A stretch of 64,000 nt of DNA from Microbacterium enclense (GCA_038182865.1 CP116226.1:1-64000); one strand, 5' to 3'. Positions 26,425 through 34,331 are shown, counted from the first letter of the stretch. Notes: generated by a model not told the origin, from the letters alone. A program made the numbers and translations.

Positions 26425-26874
26425 CTACCGTCCGAACAGCGCCCGCATCCGACGCCGGAACGGCGGCGTGAGAACGACGGCGCGCCCGTTGACCTCGACG
26501 GTCACGGAGCTTCCCCCGAACGCTCCCCCGCGGGTCGGGGCCGCATCGCCGCGCACGTACGCCTCGGCGACCTCGACGTAGACGGCCAAGAGCCGAGCGC
26601 TCTCGTCTTTGGACGACGTGGCGTCGACGAGCTGGGTACGGTGCCCGGTGTCGACGTCGACCGAGAACCAGCGCGATCCGGGCGTCGACACGACCGCCCA
26701 GCGGTCGCCCCGCGCGAATCGGGCACGCGCCGCCCCGTCCCGCAGCTCCGTCGTGACCTCGAGGTCGGCTCGGGCCACCGCGAGCACCTCAAGCATGGCG
26801 AGTGCCTCGGCAGCGGTGACGTACCCCGCGCGGTCGGCGCTCAAGCCGCCCCACTCGAATCTGCGCTCGCTCAT
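26425..26874 (-). CDS. Hypothetical protein, 149 aa
   Basis: This soluble protein has an N-terminal helix region (AEALAMLEVLAVARADLEVT), a beta-strand pair around RWAVVSTPGSRWFSVDVDTG, a second helix and a basic C-terminus (PPFRRRMRALFGR). I do not recognise the family. A GGAGAGG ribosome site precedes the ATG. It follows no operon partner closely; the acidic small gene lies 83 bp downstream. Confidence 0.8.
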   Translation of the reverse strand: MSERRFEWGGLSADRAGYVTAAEALAMLEVLAVARADLEVTTELRDGAARARFARGDRWAVVSTPGSRWFSVDVDTGHRTQLVDATSSKDESARLLAVYVEVAEAYVRGDAAPTRGGAFGGSSVTVEVNGRAVVLTPPFRRRMRALFGR

Positions 26875-26977
26875 GGCACCTCTCCGTCGCGTTCCCCGAG
26901 CGTAACCCCGGCTCCCCCGGCATGGCGCGGGAGCTCGGCATCCGGGGTCCGAACCTGAACGTCAGCTGAGAGACCTC

Positions 26978-26983
26978 TACGAT
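26978..26983 (+). promoter_or_regulatory. Candidate -10 element, leaderless start
   Basis: TACGAT ends six bases before the ATG at 26990, the same spacing as at 10025, 25554 and 60887, and there is no Shine-Dalgarno. Confidence 0.45.
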
Positions 26984-26989
26984 GAGCGC

Positions 26990-27382
26990 ATGCTGACTTC
27001 GAGCCCGTACTCCATCACCGAGCAGACCTCGATCTTCGCGCTCAGCGCGACCAACTCCCTCATCGGCCTCGCCGTGTACGTCCTCCTGGTCGTCGCGCTG
27101 TGGCGCGTCTTCACCAAGGCCGGCTACCCCGGCTGGCTGGCGATCATCCCCATCGTGAACCTCGTCTTCCTGACGAAGATCGCCGGGTTCTCGGGGTGGT
27201 TCGCACTGCTGTACCTGATCCCGGTCGTCGGGTTCGTGTTCTACATCATCGTGTCGATCCGTGTCGGCCGCGCCTTCGGCCACGGGTGGTTCTTCTCGAT
27301 CGTGCTGCTGGTCCTGCTGCACATCATCGGCTACCTCATCCTGGCGTTCAGCAGCGACACCTACCGCGCCGAGCGGATCTGA
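26990..27382 (+). CDS. DUF5684-like small membrane protein
   Basis: The 130-residue protein has about three membrane helices (about 22-41, 50-85 and 99-121). It carries the conserved KAGYPGWLAIIPIVNLVFLTKIAG pattern in two parts, which fits the DUF5684 family of unknown function (often called signal-peptidase-I-like in databases because of weak similarity). There is no catalytic serine/lysine arrangement, so I do not call it a peptidase. It ends at a bidirectional terminator. Confidence 0.85.
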   Translation: MLTSSPYSITEQTSIFALSATNSLIGLAVYVLLVVALWRVFTKAGYPGWLAIIPIVNLVFLTKIAGFSGWFALLYLIPVVGFVFYIIVSIRVGRAFGHGWFFSIVLLVLLHIIGYLILAFSSDTYRAERI

Positions 27383-27406
27383 CCTCGATCCGACGGCCGG
27401 AATCCG

Positions 27407-27446
27407 AAGGCCCCGGCGAGCGCGAGCGTGCACCCGCCGGGGCCTT
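27407..27446. terminator. Bidirectional terminator
   Basis: Perfect 12-base arms AAGGCCCCGGCG and CGCCGGGGCCTT flank a 16-base loop between two convergent genes, so it can serve both. Confidence 0.85.
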
Positions 27447-27461
27447 CCGCGTGAAATCCCC

Positions 27462-27731
27462 TCACGCCGGCCGCAGGCGATCGTCGGGGTGCAGACTGCG
27501 CAGCCGCACCGATCCCTCCACGATGGCCCGCAGGGCTCGCGGGCTGAGTTCGAGCTCGGCCGAGACGCGCTCGAGCCCCGCTCCCGATGACACGGCGTTG
27601 CGAAGAGCCGCCTCGGCGTCGTGCGCGGCGACCTCGACGTCGGCCGCCGTACTCGCAAGGAACGCCGCGACACGCGCCTGGGCCGCCCGGATGGACGCGC
27701 GCTGGCGTTCGATCGCATCGAGGGCGCTCAC
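27462..27731 (-). CDS. Small HTH-like protein coupled to the MprF-like gene
   Basis: The 89-residue product consists of an N-terminal helix (ALDAIERQRASIRAAQARV), a second helix and a C-terminal segment LERVSAELELSPRALRAIV that looks like a helix-turn-helix of the sigma-region-4 kind. Translation starts at GTG overlapping the stop of the MprF-like gene (GTGA), with GGAGG seven bases upstream. The overlap implies coexpression. DNA binding is an inference from the local pattern; no family was identified. Confidence 0.75.
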   Translation of the reverse strand: MSALDAIERQRASIRAAQARVAAFLASTAADVEVAAHDAEAALRNAVSSGAGLERVSAELELSPRALRAIVEGSVRLRSLHPDDRLRPA

Positions 27732-30259
27732 GCCGGTACCTCCGTTCCCGACGTCTCGCGCGCGGGGCGCAGTCGGGCACCGAGACGCGCCGCGCCGGCG
27801 AGAGTCAGCCCCGGCACGTAGCAGCGCAGCAACGCAAGACCGATGGACGGCAGGTGCACGGCGTCGGGGTAGAGCATCCACATCGAGGCGAAGTCCGGCT
27901 GGAACTTCTTCTTGAAGGTGGCGAGGGAGCGGAACCCGTACGCCGGCTCCAGCAGGGCGCTGAGCTGCTCGAGCAGCCGATCCACGGCGGGCAGGTCGTT
28001 GGCATCCCCCTCCCGATGGGATGCCAACGGCGAACCGGAGAGGCTGAGCACGGCGCAGCCGTCGGCCCGCGTCTGTTCGACGACAGCGCCGATGACGAAC
28101 TCCATGACGCCGTTCATCGCGTCATCGCGTCGGCGCATCACGTCGAGCGCGTAGCCGGTGACACCGGGGTCGCCGAAGATCGGCAGCCAGCTCGTCACCG
28201 CGACGATGCGCCCCTCGGCGTCGCGGGCGAGCATGAGCCGGACGGCGGGATCGGCCGCCTCATCCAGTCCCCCGAGGGTGAAGCCCATCTCGGGGATCGT
28301 CTTGTCGGCGACCCACGCCTCGGAGATCTCCCGGAGCTGAGCGCGGTCGAGGAACGACAGGTCGCCCCACCGCGTCCACTGCGTCGTGACTCCCTCGCGC
28401 GCGGCGCGGTTGGTAGCGGTGCGCACGTCTTGACGCTTCTTGCCCGCGGGCGTCCAGGTCTGCGGGTCGAGCAGCGCCTCATCGGCGACACGGGTCTGCT
28501 GCCACCCGAGGCCGGACAGGGCCTCGCGGGAGGCGTCGTCGACGCTGTAGAACACCGGGGTCCACCCGTTCTCGCCGCAGTAGTCGACGAACGCGCGACC
28601 GATGTCGCGGCGCGACCTGTCGGCGCCGAACGCGCCACCGAGGGTCACGGCGACTCCGCCGTACACCCGATAGGCGATGCCCGCGTCCGCATCCGGAGCG
28701 AACCAGTACGCGTTGCCGCCCCATGTCGTCATGAACGCGAGCGAGCCGCCGCCCCCGCGCTCGAGCATGGCCCGGGCTCGCGCGCGGTCGCCCGTGACGT
28801 GGGCGGCGCGGGAGCGGAGGATCAGACGTGCCGCGGCGACGACACAGACCGTCCAGAACACCGCCGCCGGCAGATACCAGAGGGCCTGGGCCGCCGGAGT
28901 GAGGGGAACGTACTCGACCGCCTCGACGGGGAGCAACGACGGCGGAAGCAGGTGGAGGAGCAGCGTCTGCACCAGACGACCCGGCTCCGGGCGCGGACCG
29001 AACTGATCCGCAATGGCGAGGGTTCCGGCGAGCGCGACCGCGAGCGTGCCCGTGGCGGCGATCGCGATCGTGACGACGAACGCCGTGCGCGCCCCGCGCG
29101 CCGACGGGACAGGCGTGGCACGACGGAAGGCGAACAACGTCACCGCGACGGCGAGAGGAACGAGGGCGCTGACCCCGAGACCGACGAGCGTCTGCCAGAC
29201 CGATGCCATGTCGGCCGCGCGCAGCTCCGCGAGGTCGGCCAGGGTCGAGGGTTCGGTGGCGAGGAAGACGTACGCCATTCCGGCGAACACGAGGAGGTTC
29301 ACCGCGATCGCCAGTCCCAGCGCACCCCGGCGCCCCCGCAGGATGCCCCAGGATGCCACCAGCAACACGACCAGCGGGAGGACGGCGATCCACCCGGCGT
29401 GCGTCTGCAACTCGTCGTAGGTCATCGCCGCCGGGCACGGCGCCACCGTCGACCCCACGACGCAGACCACCCCGTCGGCCACGGTGAGCGGGTCGTAGGA
29501 GAGCCAGCCGTAGACGGAGAGCAGGCCGGCGCCGCTCCCCCACACGGTGGCGATGACCGGGCCGATCGCGGTCACGGCGGTGAGGGCGGCCAGCAGCACC
29601 CGCGTCTCGTGGTGAGAACTGCGCTGCACGCGCAACGTCGCGCGGCGGCCGCCCGCGAGCATCCCGACCGCGAGACCGACGGGCAGGGCGACGAGGGAAT
29701 ACAGGTCGCTCGCCGAAGCGGAGTAGAGGAAGAGCGTGAGTGCCAGGAAGACGCTCGCCAAACGCACTCGTCGGCGCCACAGGGCACCGGAGAAGCAGCT
29801 CGCCGCCATGGCCACCACCAGAAGTGCGGCGATCGGCGGGGCGCCGGCGAACGGCGGTGAGTTCAAGGGGACCGCGGGCAGGAACGACGTCTCGATCGCC
29901 CCGATGACGAGCCCCACCACCGAGGTGACCACGCCACCCCCGACATAGGCGAGGAGCACGCGACGGGTGCCCATCACGCGCTCCGCGCAGGCACCGACGA
30001 TCAGAGCGACCGCGACGAGGATCGGCAGGACTCGGCCGTCGTCCACCAGGAAGAGCGCCACCAGCAGGCCGCGGAGGTCGAGCGGGTTGTCGGTGAACGG
30101 TGCCTCGCCCAGCGGCGACAGGCTCACGATCGTGACGAGCGCGGCGAGCGCGAGAGTGGCGAACGGCACCGCGAAACGACGAGTCCGGCGGGCGGGTGCC
30201 GCCGGGTCGCGGACGGGATCGGTGAGCCGCGTCGGTGCCGCGGCGAGGGTCGAAGGCAT
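27728..30259 (-). CDS. mprF: MprF-like lysylphosphatidylglycerol synthase (DUF2156)
   Basis: The 843-residue protein has an N-terminal half with about 12 hydrophobic segments and a soluble C-terminal half (about 520-843) of the DUF2156/GNAT fold. The fold carries signatures such as GGGSLAFMTTWGGNAYWF and KFQPDFASMWMLYPDAVHLP. In this family the C-terminal domain transfers an aminoacyl group from a tRNA to phosphatidylglycerol at the membrane and the N-terminal part may flip the lipid, giving resistance to cationic peptides. I chose the ATG at 30259 with GGAG about nine bases upstream; a longer arginine-rich reading is not credible. A hairpin array lies upstream. Confidence 0.85.
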   Translation of the reverse strand: MPSTLAAAPTRLTDPVRDPAAPARRTRRFAVPFATLALAALVTIVSLSPLGEAPFTDNPLDLRGLLVALFLVDDGRVLPILVAVALIVGACAERVMGTRRVLLAYVGGGVVTSVVGLVIGAIETSFLPAVPLNSPPFAGAPPIAALLVVAMAASCFSGALWRRRVRLASVFLALTLFLYSASASDLYSLVALPVGLAVGMLAGGRRATLRVQRSSHHETRVLLAALTAVTAIGPVIATVWGSGAGLLSVYGWLSYDPLTVADGVVCVVGSTVAPCPAAMTYDELQTHAGWIAVLPLVVLLVASWGILRGRRGALGLAIAVNLLVFAGMAYVFLATEPSTLADLAELRAADMASVWQTLVGLGVSALVPLAVAVTLFAFRRATPVPSARGARTAFVVTIAIAATGTLAVALAGTLAIADQFGPRPEPGRLVQTLLLHLLPPSLLPVEAVEYVPLTPAAQALWYLPAAVFWTVCVVAAARLILRSRAAHVTGDRARARAMLERGGGGSLAFMTTWGGNAYWFAPDADAGIAYRVYGGVAVTLGGAFGADRSRRDIGRAFVDYCGENGWTPVFYSVDDASREALSGLGWQQTRVADEALLDPQTWTPAGKKRQDVRTATNRAAREGVTTQWTRWGDLSFLDRAQLREISEAWVADKTIPEMGFTLGGLDEAADPAVRLMLARDAEGRIVAVTSWLPIFGDPGVTGYALDVMRRRDDAMNGVMEFVIGAVVEQTRADGCAVLSLSGSPLASHREGDANDLPAVDRLLEQLSALLEPAYGFRSLATFKKKFQPDFASMWMLYPDAVHLPSIGLALLRCYVPGLTLAGAARLGARLRPARETSGTEVPA

Positions 30260-30371
30260 GGGTCTCTGCTCCGGGGGACGATCATCGCCGGCGCGGTGCG
30301 GCGGGCGATACCTCATGCTCGCGGAAGAAGGTGAACGAGAGCATCCACCCAAAGGTGTATTCCTCCCCGCT

Positions 30372-30489
30372 GATCGGCGGAGACGCCGATCGCAGGGGTA
30401 CGGCGGAGACGCCGATCGCAGGGGTACGGCGGAGACGCCGATCAGACGGAAACGGCGAGACGCCGATCCCAGGCAACGGCGAGACGCCG
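30372..30489. repeat. Tandem array of five hairpin-forming units
   Basis: Five units repeat with periods of 26, 26, 26 and 24 bp. Unit 1 is a perfect palindrome GATCGGCGGAGACGCCGATC (8-bp arms, GAGA loop). Units 2 and 3 contain CGGCGGAGACGCCG, and units 4-5 CGGCGAGACGCCG. The first three are joined by the linker CGCAGGGGTA or GCAGGGGTA. The array lies in the 245-bp gap (30260-30504) between a membrane-protein gene and the MprF-like gene, both on the minus strand, and shows no coding potential that I trust. Confidence 0.9.
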
Positions 30490-30504
30490 AACGCCGCGAG
30501 TCTG

Positions 30505-31134
30505 CTACGCGGGGCGGTAGACGTCGATGCTGTCGGGACGCTCCGACGCCGCGGCGATCAGGGCGAGGATCCCGAGACCGAGGGTCGGCACGAGAAGCGA
30601 GATGAGCCCGATCGAGGTGACGGGGACGAGCACGTCCTGCCCCGCTCCGGAATGGAAGAGAAGGGCGACGAGGGCGTACTGCACCGCGGCGGCCCCGACG
30701 CTCACGCACAGCGCCCACAGGGGCATCCGTCTCCACCGGCGCGGCACGGCACCCAGCCGCGCGATCTGCACCGTCGCAACCAGCCCGGCCGCGATCATGA
30801 GGAGGAACTCTGCGACCGAGATGCTCGACATGACGACCACCGCCGGGTCATCGGCGGCGCGGACCTCCGGGAGCAGCCCGACGACCACTCCCGCCACCAG
30901 CGGTGCGAACGCCACGACGGCGAGCGCGCTCACGCCCAACGGGCGCCGCGCGACGACGCTCGCGGAGCGGGAGAGACCCACGGCGAAGACCATCACGCCG
31001 GCCGCCCAGGCGATGTCGATCGCCGCGCGAGCGGCGAACGGATTCATCGTGTACTGCCCCGCGAGAAGCGTCAGGAGCCCGGAGACGGCGAGCAGAATGC
31101 CACCGATCCGCCACGTTCTCGTTCTTTCGCGCAT
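30505..31134 (-). CDS. DUF998-like six-helix membrane protein
   Basis: The 209-residue protein has six membrane helices at regular spacing (first about 10-29, last about 177-196) and the C-terminus DSIDVYRPA in the cytoplasm or outside. The layout resembles DUF998 family proteins of unknown function; I found no charged active-site motif in the membrane. It lies upstream of the hairpin array and the MprF-like gene on the same strand, and 71 bp downstream of rtcB behind a hairpin. Confidence 0.75.
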   Translation of the reverse strand: MRERTRTWRIGGILLAVSGLLTLLAGQYTMNPFAARAAIDIAWAAGVMVFAVGLSRSASVVARRPLGVSALAVVAFAPLVAGVVVGLLPEVRAADDPAVVVMSSISVAEFLLMIAAGLVATVQIARLGAVPRRWRRMPLWALCVSVGAAAVQYALVALLFHSGAGQDVLVPVTSIGLISLLVPTLGLGILALIAAASERPDSIDVYRPA

Positions 31135-31166
31135 CTCTCCAGGCTACGGGGCGGTGCCCGCACGCA

Positions 31167-31204
31167 CGGATGCCACGGACGCGTGTTCGCGCCCGTGGCA
31201 TCCG
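31167..31204 (-). terminator. Terminator-like hairpin after rtcB
   Basis: Perfect 12-base arms CGGATGCCACGG and CCGTGGCATCCG begin two bases after the rtcB stop. The arms are built from the GGATGCC/GGCATCC heptamer that recurs through this window. Confidence 0.7.
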
Positions 31205-31205
31205 G

Positions 31206-32375
31206 TCAGTCACCCTTCACGTTGACGATCTGGCGCAGCGTGTGCCGCACCGTGACGAGGTCGGCGGCATCCGCCATCACCCGGTCGATCGGCTTATAGG
31301 CCTGCGGGATCTCGTCGATGAAGGCATCGGTGTCGCGGTACTCGATGCCCGCCATCGCCTCGCGCAACTGCTCGTGCGTGAAGGTCTTGCGGGCGGCGGA
31401 GCGGGAGTACTCCCGGCCCGCACCGTGCGGCGACGAGTTGAGCGCAACGGGGTTGCCGAGGCCCTCGACCACGTACGACGCGGTACCCATCGACCCCGGG
31501 ATCAGCCCCGGCCGACCGGCGTCGGCCATGATCGCCCCCTTGCGCGACACCCACACCTGCTTGCCGAAGTGCCTCTCGGACTCGGTGAAGTTGTGGTGGC
31601 AGTTGATCCGCTCCCGCTCTTCGACAGGCGTGTCGAGGAAGCGACCGAGCTGGTTCGCGACGCGATCCATCATCTCCTCGCGGTTGAGCAGGGCGAAGTG
31701 CTGTGCCCACCGGAGCTCCCGAATGTACCGGGTGAACTCCGGCGACCCCTCGACGAGGTAGGCCAGGTCGGGATGCGGAAGCTCGATCCACCACTGCTTC
31801 GCCAGACGCTGTGCGACCGTGATGTGGTGCTGCGCGATGCGATTGCCGACGCCCCGGGAGCCGGAGTGCAGGAACATCCACACGTCATCGTTCTCGTCGA
31901 GCGAGATCTCGATGAAGTGGTTGCCGCTTCCCAGCGACCCCAGCTGGTTCCGCCAGTGCCCCGCGTAGTTCGCCGGATCGAACTCGGCCTTCTCGGCGAG
32001 AGCCTCGAGCTCGGCAACGCGCGGCTCAGCGGTCGTGACGATCTTGCGGTTGTCGCGACCGGCCGACAGCGGGATGGCGCGTTCGATCTGCTGCCGCAGC
32101 TCCGCGAGGTCACGACCGTCCAGGTCGTCGGCGTGGAACTGCGTCTTGACGGCGATCATTCCGCAGCCGATGTCGACGCCGACGGCCGCGGGCATGATGG
32201 CGCCGAGCGTCGGGATCACCGAGCCGACCGTGGCGCCCAAGCCCAGGTGGGCGTCGGGCATCAGGGCCAGGTGGGGGTGGATGAACGGCATGCGCGACGA
32301 GGTACGGGCCTGCTCGATGGTCTTGTCATCGATCAGGCTCGCCCACGACACCAGTCGTTCGGTGAGCTTCTGCAT
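31206..32375 (-). CDS. rtcB: RtcB-type RNA ligase
   Basis: RtcB joins RNA 2',3'-cyclic phosphate (or 3'-phosphate) ends to 5'-OH ends using GTP and Mn, repairing cleaved tRNAs or rRNA. The 389-residue protein contains the metal-site VDIGCG (67-72, Cys71), the GSGNHFIEI segment, HSGSRGVGN and the HGAGR motif near the histidine guanylation site. The ATG (MQKLTERLVSWASLI) has AAGGAAAGGA directly upstream. No rtcA or rtcR lies nearby; instead the gene is preceded by a leader with a 21-codon ORF, a hairpin and a terminator. Confidence 0.95.
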   Translation of the reverse strand: MQKLTERLVSWASLIDDKTIEQARTSSRMPFIHPHLALMPDAHLGLGATVGSVIPTLGAIMPAAVGVDIGCGMIAVKTQFHADDLDGRDLAELRQQIERAIPLSAGRDNRKIVTTAEPRVAELEALAEKAEFDPANYAGHWRNQLGSLGSGNHFIEISLDENDDVWMFLHSGSRGVGNRIAQHHITVAQRLAKQWWIELPHPDLAYLVEGSPEFTRYIRELRWAQHFALLNREEMMDRVANQLGRFLDTPVEERERINCHHNFTESERHFGKQVWVSRKGAIMADAGRPGLIPGSMGTASYVVEGLGNPVALNSSPHGAGREYSRSAARKTFTHEQLREAMAGIEYRDTDAFIDEIPQAYKPIDRVMADAADLVTVRHTLRQIVNVKGD

Positions 32376-32454
32376 GATTCCTTTCCTTCGTGTGGTGCGC
32401 GAGAGCGCGACGGTGAGCCGGGAGTCGGGACACTCCCCCACCACGAGGGAAAGG

Positions 32455-32483
32455 AAAACGCCCCGACCTGTCGGTGCGGGGCG
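32455..32483 (-). terminator. Terminator between the leader ORF and rtcB (possible attenuator)
   Basis: On the minus strand the arms CGCCCC/GGGGCG with inner ACC/GGT pairing around TGTC are followed by TTTTCCTTT. It lies 15 bases past the leader ORF stop and 80 bases before the rtcB ATG, so read-through is needed for transcripts that start upstream. Confidence 0.85.
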
Positions 32484-32497
32484 CGGAAGAACAGGGT

Positions 32498-32563
32498 CTA
32501 CGCGGCCAGCGCCGAGAGGTACGACGAAAGCTGCTCACGGCGCAGATCGCGCTTCGCGGTCAT
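32498..32563 (-). CDS. 21-aa leader peptide upstream of rtcB
   Basis: The short ORF begins MTAKRDLRREQL and ends SALAA. A strong GAGAGGA ribosome site lies seven bases before its ATG, better than that of many genes in the window, and a terminator with a T-run follows at once. Arginine and leucine dominate, but there is no run of a single amino acid as in classical attenuation peptides. Whether it senses translation, codes for a functional micropeptide or is a stand-alone small RNA gene is not decided by the sequence. Confidence 0.65.
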   Translation of the reverse strand: MTAKRDLRREQLSSYLSALAA

Positions 32564-32584
32564 CGTTTCGTCCTCTCTCGGCTC

Positions 32585-32604
32585 CCTGTGCCGAATGACA
32601 CAGG
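32585..32604 (-). promoter_or_regulatory. 5' UTR hairpin of the rtcB leader
   Basis: Six-base arms CCTGTG and CACAGG enclose an eight-base loop 21 bases before the leader ATG. A possible -10 box (TATGTT) lies immediately upstream. Confidence 0.5.
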
Positions 32605-32618
32605 CTTGCGAACATAAC

Positions 32619-32654
32619 GGATGCCGCGGACTCGGCGCAAGAGTCGCGGCATCC
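32619..32654 (-). terminator. Terminator-like hairpin built on GGATGCC
   Basis: The arms GGATGCCGCGGACTC and GAGTCGCGGCATCC pair with a single bulged G around a seven-base loop. It lies downstream of the minus-strand gene ending at 32694 and would separate it from the rtcB leader. Confidence 0.65.
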
Positions 32655-32693
32655 CGTCGTCCGTCGAAGCCCGTCCCTCAGCCGGGCCGACGA

Positions 32694-33050
32694 TCACGCC
32701 CGGGTGGGCTGATCGAAGTCCCAGTCGATGCCGCCGTCATCGTCTGCGCCGGCATCGGGCTCGACGGCGCGCAGCTGCGTCTGCGGGAACAGGCGGTGGT
32801 CCTTGAGTTCTTTCGCCGCGTGCGAGAAGTCGGGTTCTTCGTCGTCCCACTCCACGGGTGCCGAGAGCACGTCGTTGCCGACCCCGATGACCAACTCGGC
32901 CTGGGCGACCTTGTTGTCGCTGGTGACGATCGGGATGCTGACCGCCTCGGACTGCCCCTCCTTGGCCACGGCGGCGGTGAGCTCGACGAGCGACGAGGCC
33001 ACATCGTCGGTGGTGAGGACGGTTTCTCCGGCATATGTCACGCAGCGCAT
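32694..33050 (-). CDS. Hypothetical protein, 118 aa
   Basis: This soluble acidic protein starts MRCVTYAGETVLTTDDVAS and has a strand-helix-strand pattern (SLVELTAAVAKEG; VSIPIVTSDNKVAQAELVIG) resembling small RNA- or nucleotide-binding folds, then an acidic C-terminus (DAGADDDGGIDWDFD). I do not recognise a family. No clear ribosome site precedes the ATG. It lies 69 bp downstream of the small gene at 33120 on the same strand. Confidence 0.7.
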   Translation of the reverse strand: MRCVTYAGETVLTTDDVASSLVELTAAVAKEGQSEAVSIPIVTSDNKVAQAELVIGVGNDVLSAPVEWDDEEPDFSHAAKELKDHRLFPQTQLRAVEPDAGADDDGGIDWDFDQPTRA

Positions 33051-33119
33051 GAATTCAGCGTGAGGTGCGCGGGTATCGAGCGGGGGTGGGTTGCCTCGAC
33101 GCGAAGCGTGCGGTACGCC

Positions 33120-33299
33120 TCAGTCCCGGCGCTGCGCGGACCGGAACATCGCGTCGTCGAGCTCGAACCACACGGCACGCACGGTTTCGAACTCTCCGAA
33201 CCGCTCCGGGGGCGGGTCGCTCAGGGAGAGGCGATAGCCGCGAGGGAGATCGTCCACGTGCTGTCCGTCGCGGGGACCGCCGACGAGCACGTAGATCAC
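33120..33299 (-). CDS. Small hypothetical protein coupled to the MarR gene
   Basis: The 59-residue product (start MIYVLVGGPRDGQHVDDLPR) is a small soluble protein with a probable beta-hairpin followed by VRAVWFELDDAMF. Translation starts at GTG overlapping the stop of the MarR gene (GTGA), which is the main support. The function is unknown. Confidence 0.65.
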   Translation of the reverse strand: MIYVLVGGPRDGQHVDDLPRGYRLSLSDPPPERFGEFETVRAVWFELDDAMFRSAQRRD

Positions 33300-33838
33300 G
33301 GGGAGTCGACCGGCGTGGTCTCGGCGGCGACACCGTCGACGGCGTCGCTCATGCGATGCAGGAAGGTCACGACGGTGGCGGCCTCTTCCGGCGACATGTC
33401 GATCACAGCCGAGAGCATGCGGTCGTGCATGTTGCCCAGCGTCTGGCGCACCTCGGCGTCGGCACGAGGCGTCGACTGGATGAAGATGCTGCGCCGGTCG
33501 TCGGGGTTGGCGACCCGGATGATGTGGCCGGAGCGCTCCAGCCGGTCGAGCAGGGCGGTCGTCGACGCCGTGGAGAGTCCGAGGTACCTCGTCAACTCCC
33601 CCGGCCGAACCTGTTTGGTCGAGTCGCGGAGGAGGAATCTCAGGACGAGAAGCTCGTTCTCCCCCATCGACATCGAGTCGCGCGTTCGGCGACGCATGGC
33701 CACTTCGGCGGCGCGGTAGATGCGCAGAGCCTCGAGGACCGCCTTGTGGCGTTTGCGGCGATCTGCAGGCTCGTCCCCGTACCAATAGGTGGGCTCGGCG
33801 CTCGTGGCACTGCGGTTCGCGGTATCGACGTCGGTCAC
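33296..33838 (-). CDS. MarR-family transcriptional regulator
   Basis: The 180-residue regulator has the winged-helix core at about 65-150. The recognition region is LTRYLGLSTASTTALLDRLE and the wing RVANPDDRRSIFIQSTPR carries the family DxR signature. The start is GTG with a GGGGGAG ribosome site; an upstream in-frame start would remove that spacing. It is divergent from the DUF7882 gene, and an AT-rich inverted/direct repeat cluster between them is the likely operator, so it probably controls both itself and that operon. The ligand is unknown. Confidence 0.92.
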   Translation of the reverse strand: MTDVDTANRSATSAEPTYWYGDEPADRRKRHKAVLEALRIYRAAEVAMRRRTRDSMSMGENELLVLRFLLRDSTKQVRPGELTRYLGLSTASTTALLDRLERSGHIIRVANPDDRRSIFIQSTPRADAEVRQTLGNMHDRMLSAVIDMSPEEAATVVTFLHRMSDAVDGVAAETTPVDSP

Positions 33839-33882
33839 GGCACACTCCCCCCTCCGTCTGGGGCGACTATACCCCAAAATAA

Positions 33883-33912
33883 TAGTTAAACGAACTAGTT
33901 ACTAAACGACTA
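33883..33912. promoter_or_regulatory. Probable MarR operator
   Basis: In an unusually AT-rich intergenic stretch, TAGTT and AACTA form an inverted repeat (33883-33897). TAAACGAACTA is followed by a direct copy, TAAACGACTA (33903-33912). The site lies between the MarR gene and the DUF7882 gene, where the promoters of both must be. Confidence 0.6.
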
Positions 33913-33952
33913 TGTTCTGAGGCAAGCTAACTGCTGACGGAAGGAGTCACTC

Positions 33953-34330
33953 ATGGGCCAGCTGTTCTACGCCACCTCGACGGAATCGATCGAGATTCCG
34001 GATCGGGTCCTCGCCCACCTGAAGGTGGTCGTCACGACCAAACTCCGCCGGAGCGAGAGCTTCACCCTCAGCTGGACGCATGTCGACGGTGACGCCGGCC
34101 GGTCCACGCTCTGGCTGCAGCCCTCCATCCCCCTCCGGTTCGCGTTCGACTCGGCCGAGCCCGAGACCCTCAACGCAACCGTGCTGAAGAACATGGCGGA
34201 CATGGCGAACTCCTCCGCCGGCCTCGTCGTCGACCTCTCTGCCGAGATCCCCGCGCACGACGCGGCGTCTCCGGCCCCGGCGCGCACCGCGGTCGCACGC
34301 CGTCGCACCCTCGTGTCGGTGGCCGCCTGA
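33953..34330 (+). CDS. DUF7882 family protein
   Basis: The 125-residue protein has the hallmarks of DUF7882: start MGQLFYATSTESIEIPDR, then LAHLKVVVTTKLRRSESFTL and STLWLQPSIPLRFAF. The family is abundant in Microbacteriaceae, and older annotations label it an ATP-dependent DNA ligase, for which I see no ligase motif. A GGAG site precedes the ATG. It heads a small operon and is divergent from the MarR gene. The role is unknown. Confidence 0.8.
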   Translation: MGQLFYATSTESIEIPDRVLAHLKVVVTTKLRRSESFTLSWTHVDGDAGRSTLWLQPSIPLRFAFDSAEPETLNATVLKNMADMANSSAGLVVDLSAEIPAHDAASPAPARTAVARRRTLVSVAA

Positions 34331-34331
34331 C

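Noticed and set aside
30372..30489. CRISPR array
   Set aside because: The units are 24-26 bp with almost no unique spacers, no cas genes are near, and the units are self-palindromic in tandem.
32600..32640. Confident SigA promoter (TTGCGC-N18-TATGTT) for the rtcB leader
   Set aside because: The -35 candidate lies in the loop of a terminator-like hairpin and departs from TTGACA; kept only as a possibility.
33953..34330. ATP-dependent DNA ligase annotation for the DUF7882 protein
   Set aside because: The 125-residue protein has no KxDG motif or nucleotidyltransferase domain; the name is a propagated label.
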